Shown here piece after piece: positions 1 through 7,345 of a DNA stretch of 15,717 nt. The stretch is from XYA12-FULL-58-9 sp001798605 (GTDB taxonomy: Bacteria; Myxococcota; XYA12-FULL-58-9): contig DAINMX010000147.1 of NCBI GenBank assembly GCA_036736205.1, positions 1-15,717 on the forward strand, read 5' to 3'. The translations under genes were made by a program, and so were the position numbers. Position 1 is the stretch's first letter. The number at the start of each line of letters is the position of its first letter. The notes below the pieces were generated by a model. The model was not told the DNA's origin. It saw only the letters and a program-made list of their open reading frames with translations, and made no database searches.

Positions 1-48
1 AGAACAAGAGAACAAGAGAACAAGAGAACAAGAGAACAAGAGAACAAG
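1..48. repeat. 8-bp short tandem repeat, at least 6 copies
   Basis: Six perfect head-to-tail copies of AGAACAAG, then AC. The array runs off the left edge of the window, so the true copy number is unknown. The unit is 8 bp, not a multiple of three, and it ends about 10 bp before a candidate promoter for the sugar operon. There are no spacers, so it is not a CRISPR array. Confidence 0.95.
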
Positions 49-57
49 ACTAGCCCT

Positions 58-85
58 TTGCGATCGCCCTGGTTTGGTGTATCAT
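58..85 (+). promoter_or_regulatory. Candidate sigma-70 promoter of the sugar operon
   Basis: TTGCGA (58-63, 4 of 6 matches to the -35 consensus) and TATCAT (80-85, 5 of 6 to the -10) are separated by 16 bp. Transcription would start near position 92, about 107 nt before the glycosyltransferase ATG. The match is moderate and could be chance, but the position fits, between the tandem repeat and the first gene. Confidence 0.35.
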
Positions 86-198
86 CCGCATTCCATGGAG
101 GCACGCGTCGTCCGATCCGAAGGTTTGTTGGCGAACGTATCAACAGTCGGTGGGTTGTAGACTGTGGTGAGAGCTTCGAATACCGCAATGGAGCTTGC

Positions 199-1548
199 AT
201 GAAACGAAGGCCAATGCGAATCTTGTTGACGATGCAACTGGCATACACGCGCGCTTATGGGGGGGCGACGCGATCAAATCGATGCATCTGCGAGGGCTTT
301 GCAGAAAAAGGCCACCACGTACGCGCTGTGACGACCGCAATCGACAAGAACAGGACCGAAGAGCAATTTCAACACGAGCTTGCAAATCTGGGCGTGCGGC
401 CAAAGTTCAAAGACGGTGTGTACTCTGGCGTGGCGAACGACGTGGAACTCCGTTTGATCGAGGACGTTTCGCAATTGCGACGTTTTTTGGCCAAAGAGAT
501 TGACGAATTCGACCCTGATTGGGTCTTGGTCGGCGGGGAGGAGTACACGCAGAACCTACTTGCGTTGGCGTTGGCCAAGGGGCCGGAGCGGGTCGTCTAC
601 CTGGCGCACACACCACAGTTCCTTCCATTCGGATCCGAAAGCTTTTTTCCTTCCAAGAGAGGCGCTGAGCTGGTCAAGAGCAGTCGATTGATCGTCGTCG
701 ATGGGTGGTTTTTCCGCGACTACGTTCGCGAAGCCTGTGGCATCGATTCGTTTATCAATTCGCTCGGTGCCGTACATGAAACCCACCCGGTCCTCTATCC
801 CAATCTCGCCAATTTTGACCGTGGCAGGATTCTTATGATGAATCCGAGCGGCCTCAAAGGCATCGCTATTTTTGTAGGTCTCGCGTCGGCCTGTCCCGAT
901 TTGCCCTTCGCCGCGGTACCTGGTTGGGCAACAACCGTGGAGGACCGCAAGCAACTGGAGGCGTTGCCAAACGTGGAGATTTGGCAGAATCAACCATCTC
1001 TAGACGACATTCTGCGAAACGCGCGGGTCTTGCTCATGCCGAGCCTATGGGCGGAGGGATATGGCACCTCGATATTGGATGCCATGCGCCGCGGTATACC
1101 CGTATTGGCGAGCGACCACGGCGGCCCCAAGGAGTCAACCTTGGGAGTCGCACAACTGTTGCCGGTCGCACCTATCAAGAAATACATGAACGAGATTGAC
1201 GATAGTCTCTTCCCTATGCCAATCGTGCCACCGCAGGACATTCGTCCGTGGGAAGATGCCCTGCGTAGACTCGTAACGGACCGCGACTATTACGAAAAGC
1301 AATCGGAATTACTGAAGAAGACGGTGGAAGATTTTGTCCTCGGGGTAAGTATCGACCCGTTTGAGGCGGTTCTGCTCAAAATGGGCCAAGAAGGTGCAGG
1401 CGAACGCGGCTCTGCGCAAGCGACTCCTGAGAAGACAGTGACCGCCGACAAGAAGAAGAAATTGGGCGCCAACCTCCGCGCGCTCTCTCCGAAACAGAAG
1501 GCAATGCTTCGAAAAAAACTCGAGGCCCAACGGCGCGGCGACTCGTGA
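199..1548 (+). CDS. GT4-like glycosyltransferase (GT-B fold), 449 aa
   Basis: Probably transfers a sugar from a nucleotide donor, plausibly the GDP-heptose made by the downstream genes, onto a surface glycan in the cytoplasm or at the inner membrane. The N-terminus has the GT-B pattern of a beta-strand (MRILLTMQ) followed by a Gly-rich loop (YGGATR). The C-terminal half has the donor-binding signature EGYGTSILDAMRRGIPV followed by SDHGGPKE, as in GT1/GT4 retaining enzymes. The acceptor is not predictable. The ATG at 199 has GGAG 5 nt upstream; a TTG at 58 is open in frame but would add 47 residues unlike the family, and ATG 214 (MRILL) is an alternative. The C-terminal tail is Lys/Arg-rich and ends in LSPKQKAMLRKKLEAQ. 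A G7 run (259-265) codes for the Gly loop. First gene of the operon; the next starts 139 bp downstream. Confidence 0.8.
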   Translation: MKRRPMRILLTMQLAYTRAYGGATRSNRCICEGFAEKGHHVRAVTTAIDKNRTEEQFQHELANLGVRPKFKDGVYSGVANDVELRLIEDVSQLRRFLAKEIDEFDPDWVLVGGEEYTQNLLALALAKGPERVVYLAHTPQFLPFGSESFFPSKRGAELVKSSRLIVVDGWFFRDYVREACGIDSFINSLGAVHETHPVLYPNLANFDRGRILMMNPSGLKGIAIFVGLASACPDLPFAAVPGWATTVEDRKQLEALPNVEIWQNQPSLDDILRNARVLLMPSLWAEGYGTSILDAMRRGIPVLASDHGGPKESTLGVAQLLPVAPIKKYMNEIDDSLFPMPIVPPQDIRPWEDALRRLVTDRDYYEKQSELLKKTVEDFVLGVSIDPFEAVLLKMGQEGAGERGSAQATPEKTVTADKKKKLGANLRALSPKQKAMLRKKLEAQRRGDS

Positions 1549-1636
1549 TTATTGGATCGTCGCCCGATGGACCTGCCAAGCCAAAGAAAGAAAGCAGCCC
1601 TATGCGGCCTTGGGGGTTCACTGAACGTGGTTTGAG

Positions 1637-1655
1637 TTCGCTCTTTCCGAGCGAA
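1637..1655. other. Short hairpin between glycosyltransferase and SDR genes
   Basis: TTCGCTC and GAGCGAA form a perfect 7-bp stem around a 5-nt loop. No clear T-run follows, so it is a weak terminator or processing-site candidate in the 139-bp gap. It may modulate expression between the first gene and the rest of the operon. Confidence 0.35.
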
Positions 1656-1687
1656 GTTCTCGTTGGTTGGATGAAAGGGTGAATAGT

Positions 1688-2629
1688 ATGAGGGCACTGG
1701 TAACTGGGGCATGTGGCTTCATTGGATCCCACGCATGCGATTTCCTGTTGTCACGTGGTTATGAGGTTTTTGCGGGCGTCTACGCCGAGCGCGGCACGAA
1801 AAACATTGATCACGTCACAGACAAGCTGGAGGTGATTGAGTGGGACATCACGAAAGAGGACGACGTCAATAATGTGGTGGCTCGGTCGAAACCACATCTC
1901 GTCGTCCACATGGCAGCACAGAGTTATGTGCTGCCGTCCTGGGACGATCCAGCGCGCACGTTTGATACCAACGTGAATGGTTCCTATCACCTTCTGGAGG
2001 CCATCCGGCGCTTGGGTGTTGACACGACCACCGTGATGGCATGCAGCTCGGCCGAATACGGCTTTTCGAATGAGGAGGAGTTGCCGGTTTCGGAGCTCAA
2101 GGAATTCCGGCCATCGAGTCCATACGGCATTAGCAAGATTGGCACGGACATGGTGTCTTACTTGTTTTGGAAAGCCTACGGAATGAACATCATACGGGCG
2201 CGCCTGTTCAATATTACTGGTCCCCGTAAGGTAGGCGACGCTGTCTCCGATTTTGTCAAAGGCGTAGTTGATGTCGAAGAGGGGAGAACCTCGAAATTGC
2301 GGGTCGGCAATCTCGGGGCACGTAGGGATATTACGGATGTTAGAGATTGCCTGGAGGCACTGTGGACGCTGAAAGAAAAGGCCACCCCCGGTGAAGCGTA
2401 CAACATCTGTTCGAACAAGAGCCATCTGATGGAGGATATTGTCAACGCCATCAAGGCCAAGGCGAAGAAGGAAATTGTTGTCGAGGTCGATCCAGCCAGA
2501 ATTCGGCGGACAGATGAACCCATCTTTCTGGGCTCCAATGAGAAACTGCGGAAACTTGGGTGGCAACCGCAGAGGTCGCTCGACGAAACTCTCGACGGAG
2601 TTCTGGCGTATTGGCGGAGCCCATCCTAA
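1688..2629 (+). CDS. NAD(P)-dependent SDR, GDP-sugar 4,6-dehydratase/4-reductase type, 313 aa
   Basis: An extended short-chain dehydrogenase acting on a nucleotide sugar. It has the Rossmann motif TGACGFIG near the N-terminus, AAQSYVLPSW as in GDP-mannose dehydratases and RMD-like reductases, a catalytic SSAEYG segment, the YGISK (YxxxK) motif, and GNLGARRDITDVRD, typical of the RMD branch. At 313 aa it is closer to GDP-4-keto-6-deoxymannose reductases (about 300-320) than to full GMD (about 345-370). In this operon the natural substrate is GDP-D-glycero-D-manno-heptose or its keto product, by analogy with DmhA/DmhB of Yersinia 6-deoxyheptose synthesis. Only one SDR is present, so dehydratase and reductase roles cannot be separated. 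ATG 1688 is preceded by AAAGGGTG at good spacing; the in-frame TTG at 1667 is less likely. The fusion gene starts 39 bp later. Confidence 0.8.
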   Translation: MRALVTGACGFIGSHACDFLLSRGYEVFAGVYAERGTKNIDHVTDKLEVIEWDITKEDDVNNVVARSKPHLVVHMAAQSYVLPSWDDPARTFDTNVNGSYHLLEAIRRLGVDTTTVMACSSAEYGFSNEEELPVSELKEFRPSSPYGISKIGTDMVSYLFWKAYGMNIIRARLFNITGPRKVGDAVSDFVKGVVDVEEGRTSKLRVGNLGARRDITDVRDCLEALWTLKEKATPGEAYNICSNKSHLMEDIVNAIKAKAKKEIVVEVDPARIRRTDEPIFLGSNEKLRKLGWQPQRSLDETLDGVLAYWRSPS

Positions 2630-2645
2630 AGAGCATGAGAGGTCC

Positions 2646-2652
2646 AAGGAGG
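2646..2652 (+). promoter_or_regulatory. Strong but distant Shine-Dalgarno for the fusion gene
   Basis: AAGGAGG is close to the anti-SD complement but lies 16 nt before ATG 2669, longer than usual. A weaker AGAG at 2656-2659 has normal spacing. No better in-frame start lies nearer the conserved REAVIIAGG region except GTG 2717, which lacks an SD, so 2669 is kept. Confidence 0.4.
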
Positions 2653-2668
2653 GAAAGAGTTCCCAACA

Positions 2669-4657
2669 ATGGATGATTCGAAGAAGGGATGGTCTGTCAC
2701 CGGTCAGTCTGAGCAGGTGACACCGATTAGGGAGGCGGTCATCATTGCGGGGGGCCGGGGTACTCGCCTTCGACGTGCCACGCCGGCCATTCCCAAGGTT
2801 CTCGTGCCGATCGCTGGAAGACCGCTGGTAGATCATATCCTGTCTGAGCTCGCCGATTACGGCGTGGACAAGGTCTACTTTCTCGTGGGCCACCTTGCGG
2901 ACCAGGTGGAGGCGCACGTCGGGAACGGCGAACGCTTCGGCGTCGAGTGCATGCACGTCCACGAAACAGAGCCCCTCGGCACAGCGGGTGGGCTGACGGC
3001 TCTCGGGCCACTGATTCAGTCTGATTTTTTCGCTATCTACGGCGACCTGGTATTCAAGCTAGACCTGGCTCGACTTGCTGCTTTTCATCGGAGGCACCAG
3101 AGTGCGGCCACCTTGGTGGCCCATCCTAACGACCACCCGCAAGACTCGGACTTGCTGGAAGTGATGGACGGCGGGCAGATTCGCTCCTTTCTCCCAGCCA
3201 AAAGCCGCCCCGCGGGTTACTACCGCAACCTGGTGTCGGCGGCGTTCTACGTTTTGCACCCTCAGATTTTCAAACACATCCGAGAAGCGACGAAGCAGGA
3301 TTTCGTTCGGGACGTTTTTCCACGCTTGCTCAAGTCGGGCGGTCATGTGTTTGCATACCGCACGACCGAATACGTCAAAGACATGGGCACACCGGTTCGC
3401 CTAGAGATTGTGCGCAACGCCTGGGCAAACGGGCAGGTGGCAGCGCGCCACTGGAGTCGACCACGGCCCGCGGCATTTTTGGACCGCGACGGTGTGATCA
3501 ACCGTGAGGTCGATGAGCTGGTTTCGAGCGAGCAGTTGGAACTCATCCCGGGCTCGGCGCGAGCCATCCGCGCGCTCAACGAAGCAGGCTGGCTCGTGGT
3601 TGTGGTAACCAACCAGCCCATGCTGGCCAAACGCAAGATGTCAGACGAGATGCTCGCTCACATCCATGCCAAACTGGATACGCTGCTCGGCCAGGAGGGC
3701 GCATTCATTGACGCCTTGTACTATTGCCCCCACCACCCCGAGGTTGGCTGGTCCGGCGAGGTGCCCGCCCTGAAGATATCCTGTAGGTGCCGCAAGCCCG
3801 CTCCCGGAATGTTAGAGCAAGCGGCCAGCGAGCTGCCTATCGACTTGAGGAAGTCGTTGGTTATCGGCGACTCGTGGCGCGACATGCTCGCAGCACGCGC
3901 CATGGGACTGCCAGCGTTGGGCGTTCGCACTGGTTACGGATGCAGGACGGATGATCCCAGCGCCGAGCCGGACGTCCACTTCGACAATCTTCTCCAGGCT
4001 GCGCATTTTTTGACCGAGCCCGACCCTGTGGCCGACAGATTGATGGCGTGGGTTGAAGAGCGTTTGAGCTTGGCCGATGGGAGGTTCGTTGTTCTCATCG
4101 GTGGGTCGCCGCGCGCCGGAAAATCGACGCTCTCCCATCGCCTGGTGCGACAGCTTGTGGCCCAGGGCCATTCGGCCTTGCACGTCAAATTGGACATGTG
4201 GCTCAAGCCCTTGAATGAACGCGACGAGGCTGGACCGGCCACCGCTCGATTCCGACTCGATGAGGCGCAGCAAGGTCTGAGGCGCTTGGCTACCGGGGAT
4301 TGTGTCAACGTGAGGCCTTACCTCCGCCACAACCGGCAGTTGAGCAATCGACCGGTGGAGCTCGACGGACGGGGCGTTAGGGTATTTGTCGTGGATGGAA
4401 CGTGCGCTCTAGAACTGACGCCTCCAGACGGTTGTTCCGGCTTGCGCGTCTTCGTCGACGCGCCGACCGACCTTCTGCGACAACGCTTTGAGACTCTCGG
4501 CCACTGGCGCGGCCTTTCCAGAGCGGAACTGGCACACACCTGGCAACACCGAGTTCTTCCCGAGCTGAAATTGCTACGTGGGTTGGCCTCGACCTCGGAC
4601 TGCAGGCTCACATTGGGAAATCAGATGGAATCACTTGCTCTCAAAGGGGCGACATGA
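2669..4657 (+). CDS. Three-domain fusion: HddC-like guanylyltransferase + GmhB-like phosphatase + P-loop kinase-like domain, 662 aa
   Basis: Residues about 18-255 are a nucleotidyltransferase (VIIAGGRGTRLRRATP, then PKVLVPIAGRPL, then a YGDLVF metal-binding Asp region), as in HddC, which makes GDP-D-glycero-D-manno-heptose from heptose 1-phosphate. Residues about 268-425 are a HAD-IIIA phosphatase like GmhB: nucleophile motif FLDRDG with D272/D274, VTNQ at 313-316, a Cys/His zinc loop (CPHHP...CRCRKPAPGM) and GDSWRDM. It would turn the 1,7-bisphosphate into the 1-phosphate. Residues about 460-662 hold Walker A GSPRAGKS (479-486), LDMW and a later VVDGTCALEL strand, as in uridine kinase/PRK-type proteins; its substrate is unknown. 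The phosphatase and nucleotidyltransferase catalyse consecutive steps, so fusion makes sense. The stop overlaps the next start (ATGA). Confidence 0.85.
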   Translation: MDDSKKGWSVTGQSEQVTPIREAVIIAGGRGTRLRRATPAIPKVLVPIAGRPLVDHILSELADYGVDKVYFLVGHLADQVEAHVGNGERFGVECMHVHETEPLGTAGGLTALGPLIQSDFFAIYGDLVFKLDLARLAAFHRRHQSAATLVAHPNDHPQDSDLLEVMDGGQIRSFLPAKSRPAGYYRNLVSAAFYVLHPQIFKHIREATKQDFVRDVFPRLLKSGGHVFAYRTTEYVKDMGTPVRLEIVRNAWANGQVAARHWSRPRPAAFLDRDGVINREVDELVSSEQLELIPGSARAIRALNEAGWLVVVVTNQPMLAKRKMSDEMLAHIHAKLDTLLGQEGAFIDALYYCPHHPEVGWSGEVPALKISCRCRKPAPGMLEQAASELPIDLRKSLVIGDSWRDMLAARAMGLPALGVRTGYGCRTDDPSAEPDVHFDNLLQAAHFLTEPDPVADRLMAWVEERLSLADGRFVVLIGGSPRAGKSTLSHRLVRQLVAQGHSALHVKLDMWLKPLNERDEAGPATARFRLDEAQQGLRRLATGDCVNVRPYLRHNRQLSNRPVELDGRGVRVFVVDGTCALELTPPDGCSGLRVFVDAPTDLLRQRFETLGHWRGLSRAELAHTWQHRVLPELKLLRGLASTSDCRLTLGNQMESLALKGAT

Positions 4658-5682
4658 TCATTTCGCGAACACCATTTCGTGTCAGCTTTCTCGGCGGCGG
4701 CTCAGATCTGGCGGCATTTTATCAACGACAACGGGGCGCCGTACTGAGTACGACCATAGACAAGTACATGTACATATCAGTGCACCCGTACTTCGAACGT
4801 GACAAAATCCTCGTCAAATACTCTCAAACCGAAAAGTGCTCCGAGCTCGCCAAGTTGGAGCACCCGTTGGTCCGAGAGTGTCTCCGCCGTCGTAACTACC
4901 TATCTGGGTTGGAGATTTCGTCAACAGCGGATGTGCCAGCGTCGACCGGTCTCGGTTCCTCGAGTGCCTTCACAGTCGGCTTGCTGCACAGCCTGTCGGC
5001 TCAACGGGGCCAATTCGTCGCCAAGAACCGCTTGGCCGAAGAGGCGTGCCAAATAGAAATAGACATGGTTGGCTCCCCCATCGGCAAACAGGATCAATAC
5101 GCCACGGCATACGGGGGCCTAAACCTGATTGAGTTCCTATCATCGGGCGATGTGGTCGTGACACCCGTATCGTTGACCCACGAGATCATCCAGCGTCTGC
5201 AACGAAGGCTCTTGATGTTTTACACTCACGCCCAGCGCGACGCGAACAGCATCCTGGCAGACCAACAAAAGCAGATTGCCACAGAAGGGAAGTTCCGCAC
5301 TCAAGAGAAGATGGTCGAGCTCGCATACGATGCTCGTGATCGATTGTTTGAGGGCAATCTGGACGCCTTTGCTCGCCTAATGCACACCGGTTGGGAGCTC
5401 AAACAGCGATTGTCGACAAAGATATCGAACCAATGCATCAACGACGCGTACGAGCGTGCCCTGAAGGCGGGTGCGGGTGGCGGCAAGCTGCTCGGAGCCG
5501 GTGGAGGTGGTTTCTTGCTATTATACTGTGTCGAGGAGAAGCAGGATCGGCTCCGCGAGGAGCTCCGTGATTTGCAGGAGTTGAGTTTCCACTTTGAATT
5601 CGGAGGCTCACAAATAATCTTTGCGTACGAAAGAGACCCAGCGCATGAGTCTGAACAGAACCCACACGATGCAGCGCGTTGA
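4654..5682 (+). CDS. hddA: D-glycero-D-manno-heptose 7-phosphate kinase (GHMP family), HddA-like, 342 aa
   Basis: A GHMP kinase expected to phosphorylate C1 of D-glycero-alpha-D-manno-heptose 7-phosphate with ATP, giving the 1,7-bisphosphate consumed by the GmhB domain encoded just upstream. All three GHMP motifs are visible: RTPFRVSFLGGGSD (residues 5-18), the ATP loop PASTGLGSSSAF (from residue 95), and the C-terminal GAGGGKLLGAGGGG (from 273). Its length matches HddA proteins. ATG 4654 overlaps the preceding stop as ATGA, indicating translational coupling. Related GHMP kinases such as galactokinase or fucokinase share the motifs, but the HddC, GmhB and GmhA partners make the heptose kinase the best reading. 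Confidence 0.88.
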   Translation: MIISRTPFRVSFLGGGSDLAAFYQRQRGAVLSTTIDKYMYISVHPYFERDKILVKYSQTEKCSELAKLEHPLVRECLRRRNYLSGLEISSTADVPASTGLGSSSAFTVGLLHSLSAQRGQFVAKNRLAEEACQIEIDMVGSPIGKQDQYATAYGGLNLIEFLSSGDVVVTPVSLTHEIIQRLQRRLLMFYTHAQRDANSILADQQKQIATEGKFRTQEKMVELAYDARDRLFEGNLDAFARLMHTGWELKQRLSTKISNQCINDAYERALKAGAGGGKLLGAGGGGFLLLYCVEEKQDRLREELRDLQELSFHFEFGGSQIIFAYERDPAHESEQNPHDAAR

Positions 5683-6217
5683 TGATTACTTCAACCGGCT
5701 GTGCCATACGATCGCTAACATAGATCGTCAGGCCATCAATCAGTTCATCGATCTCATAGAAAAGGCGAGGCAGGACGGCAACGCGGTTTTCACGTTCGGC
5801 AACGGTGGCTCGGCCAGTACCGCTTCACACATGGTCTGCGATCTGAACAAAGGGGTGTCGTATGGCCGTGAAAAACGGTTGCGGGTGATCTGCCTCAATG
5901 ACAGCATCTCAACCGTAATGGCGTACTCCAATGACGTGGGGTACGCGGATGTCTTCGTCGAGCAGTTGCGCAATTTCTGTCAACCCAAAGATCTCGTGAT
6001 TGGCCTGTCTGGCAGCGGCAACTCAGAGAACGTGCTGCGTGCAATCGGCTACGCCCGCAAACGTGGCGCGACAACCATCGGTTTCTGCGGATACGATGGC
6101 GGCAAGCTCAAACAATTGGTTGACCTGGCTGTTCATGCCCCGATCCACGACATGCAAATTGCGGAAGACTTGCATCTGGTTGTGCTTCACATCGCGACCC
6201 AAGTTCTAATGACGTAA
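5645..6217 (+). CDS. gmhA: Sedoheptulose-7-phosphate isomerase, GmhA-like SIS-domain protein, 190 aa
   Basis: Catalyses the first committed step, sedoheptulose-7-phosphate to D-glycero-D-manno-heptose-7-phosphate. The SIS phosphosugar loop FGNGGSASTASH begins at residue 51; the His in ASHM matches the metal-ligand His of GmhA, while the usual following Glu appears as Asp (CDLNKG). A second loop, GLSGSGNSENV, and the C-terminal QIAEDLHLVVLH, equivalent to the QEVH metal and catalytic segment, are present. Length matches E. coli GmhA (192 aa). The start at 5645 overlaps the hddA end by 38 nt and has GAAAGAGA upstream; ATG 5669 is a possible shorter start. Last gene of the operon; no strong terminator follows. 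Confidence 0.87.
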   Translation: MSLNRTHTMQRVDDYFNRLCHTIANIDRQAINQFIDLIEKARQDGNAVFTFGNGGSASTASHMVCDLNKGVSYGREKRLRVICLNDSISTVMAYSNDVGYADVFVEQLRNFCQPKDLVIGLSGSGNSENVLRAIGYARKRGATTIGFCGYDGGKLKQLVDLAVHAPIHDMQIAEDLHLVVLHIATQVLMT

Positions 6218-6253
6218 GTGTTTGCGCGTGGCAAGCATTGACGGGTCTACTTC

Positions 6254-6418
6254 ATGAGCAACGACACCCTGCTGCCCCCTGCACCTCCCAGCCCCCCCTG
6301 GCCGGATGAAGCGCCCAAACTCGCCGCCGCAGTGTTGATCCCCAGATTCGCGCGCAGTGCCCGCATCACGGCTGTCGCTCTTGATCTCTCACGCTGTCCG
6401 ACATGTCACTTGGTTTGA
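6254..6418 (+). pseudogene. Possible remnant ORF, 54 codons, Pro-rich N-terminus
   Basis: In the gap between gmhA and the DTW gene an ATG opens 54 codons reading MSNDTLLPPAPPSPPWPDEA and then PKLAAAVLIPRF. It has no good SD and is unlike any family I know. The segment PPSPPWPDEAPKL recurs in a second place near 8083, where the frame soon stops. This suggests fragments of a repeated, probably mobile or paralogous gene rather than an active gene. A C7 run (6292-6298) lies inside. Confidence 0.25.
6284..6322 (+). repeat. Dispersed repeat copy A (codes PPxPPWPDEAPKL)
   Basis: Compared with 8083-8118, the core TGGCC-GATGA-GC-CCCAAACT matches with changes mainly at third codon positions (ccg/ccc, gaa/gag, gcg/gct, ctc/ctg). 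This pattern indicates a shared coding origin. Confidence 0.55.
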
Positions 6419-6496
6419 CCGTGACGAAAAAGAGGTCGTAGGCGACGATTCACGCGTCGGGTCGAGCTGTTAGCATATGTATGGTAGACAACGTCG

Positions 6497-7099
6497 ATGG
6501 GTCGGCGTTCCAAAAGAGCTACGCGTTGTATTCGCTGTCGAACGCACGTTGATCTCTGTGTGTGCGACGCTGTGCCATGCCTAGATCTTCGCACCCGCCT
6601 CATTTTGATCATGCACCGCAACGAAAACAAGAAGAGTACGGCGACAGGAAACCTTGCATTGATGGCGCTGTCCAACAGCGAATTGTGTATTCACGGCAAT
6701 AGAGACGTACCGCTAGATCTCGGCGATTTGCACCACGCGGCGCGTCGTCTGTTGCTCTTGTTTCCGAGTGAAGACGCCGTCCGGTTGACTCGCGAATTGT
6801 TGATCGGCGATCCGCGACCGGTGACGTTGGTGGTTCCGGATGGGAGTTGGCGGCAGGCGTCCAAGATCGGGCGCCGAGTCCCAGGGCTGGAGAAAGCCGA
6901 GCGAGTGAGTCTCCCTCCCGGACTCCCAACCCGATATCGGCTCAGGGCCGAAAACCGGCCGGATGGCTTGGCGACGTTTGAAGCGATCGCTCGAGCCATG
7001 GGGATTTTGGAAACGGCTAAGGTTCAAGCGCAATTGGAACGCCTCTTCAATCTGATGGTCGAACGTACCCTCATGACACGCGGCGGTGCTGTTTGCTAA
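6497..7099 (+). CDS. DTW-domain tRNA-uridine aminocarboxypropyltransferase, 200 aa
   Basis: A DTW-domain protein of the TapT/DTWD family, which uses S-adenosylmethionine to add an aminocarboxypropyl group to a tRNA uridine (acp3U). Residues C11, C14, C21 and C23 form the N-terminal zinc cluster (CIRC...CVC). HRNENKKSTATGNL matches the conserved block near the SAM site, VVPDGSWRQASKI (D115-W118) is the DTW motif with Ser for Thr, and RPDGLATFEAIARAMGILE matches the conserved C-terminal Glu-containing block. ATG 6497 has only a weak SD and no alternative Met lies in frame just upstream. It is transcribed like the sugar operon but separated from it by 279 bp, so it probably has its own expression. 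The exact tRNA position is inferred from the family. Confidence 0.82.
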   Translation: MGRRSKRATRCIRCRTHVDLCVCDAVPCLDLRTRLILIMHRNENKKSTATGNLALMALSNSELCIHGNRDVPLDLGDLHHAARRLLLLFPSEDAVRLTRELLIGDPRPVTLVVPDGSWRQASKIGRRVPGLEKAERVSLPPGLPTRYRLRAENRPDGLATFEAIARAMGILETAKVQAQLERLFNLMVERTLMTRGGAVC

Positions 7100-7345
7100 G
7101 TCGGGTGTCCGATTCGACAGCGTCGTACTCGACCGAAACCAGACCCAGCGTTTGCTTCTGCCCCTCCTCGTTCAAAGCGTACGCCGTCAAGCGATGGGCT
7201 GAGTTTGTTGTGAAAAAGACCTTCGATCAGTTCCTACGTCAACTGCTCGGGCGAACCAGGTGAGGTACCACGGTTTGTTCGGTGCTCGGTGCTCGGTGCT
7301 CGGTGCTCGGTGATGTGAGGTCATGACGGAGGCAAAGAGCCTGGC
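7100..7345. other. Intergenic stretch between convergent DTW and PIN genes
   Basis: No gene is supported. A minus-strand frame open from 7226 to a stop at 7071 has a coding look (AHRLTAYALNEEGQKQTLGL) but lacks a start, overlaps the DTW 3' end and is preceded by stops. It could be a decayed fragment. A 7-bp tandem repeat follows at 7281. Confidence 0.4.
7281..7315. repeat. 7-bp short tandem repeat, 4 perfect copies plus 1 variant
   Basis: GGTGCTC is repeated four times head to tail, followed by a degenerate GGTGATG. It lies in the intergenic space just beyond the 3' end of the PIN toxin gene. The unit differs from the arrays at 1 and 9348. Confidence 0.95.

Noticed and set aside
1..48. CRISPR-like array
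   Set aside because: The 8-bp units are directly adjacent with no spacers, and no cas genes are present.
1751..2962. 403-codon open frame on the minus strand
   Set aside because: Antisense to the SDR and the fusion gene, both with clear family motifs; the peptide has no domain features.
4535..4552. Sigma-54-like TGGCAC...GGCA sequence
   Set aside because: It lies within the coding region of the fusion gene, and the -12 element is TGGC rather than TTGC.
7071..7226. Coding-looking minus-strand frame (AHRLTAYALNEEGQKQTLGL)
   Set aside because: No start codon, stops immediately upstream, overlaps the DTW 3' end and no family recognised.
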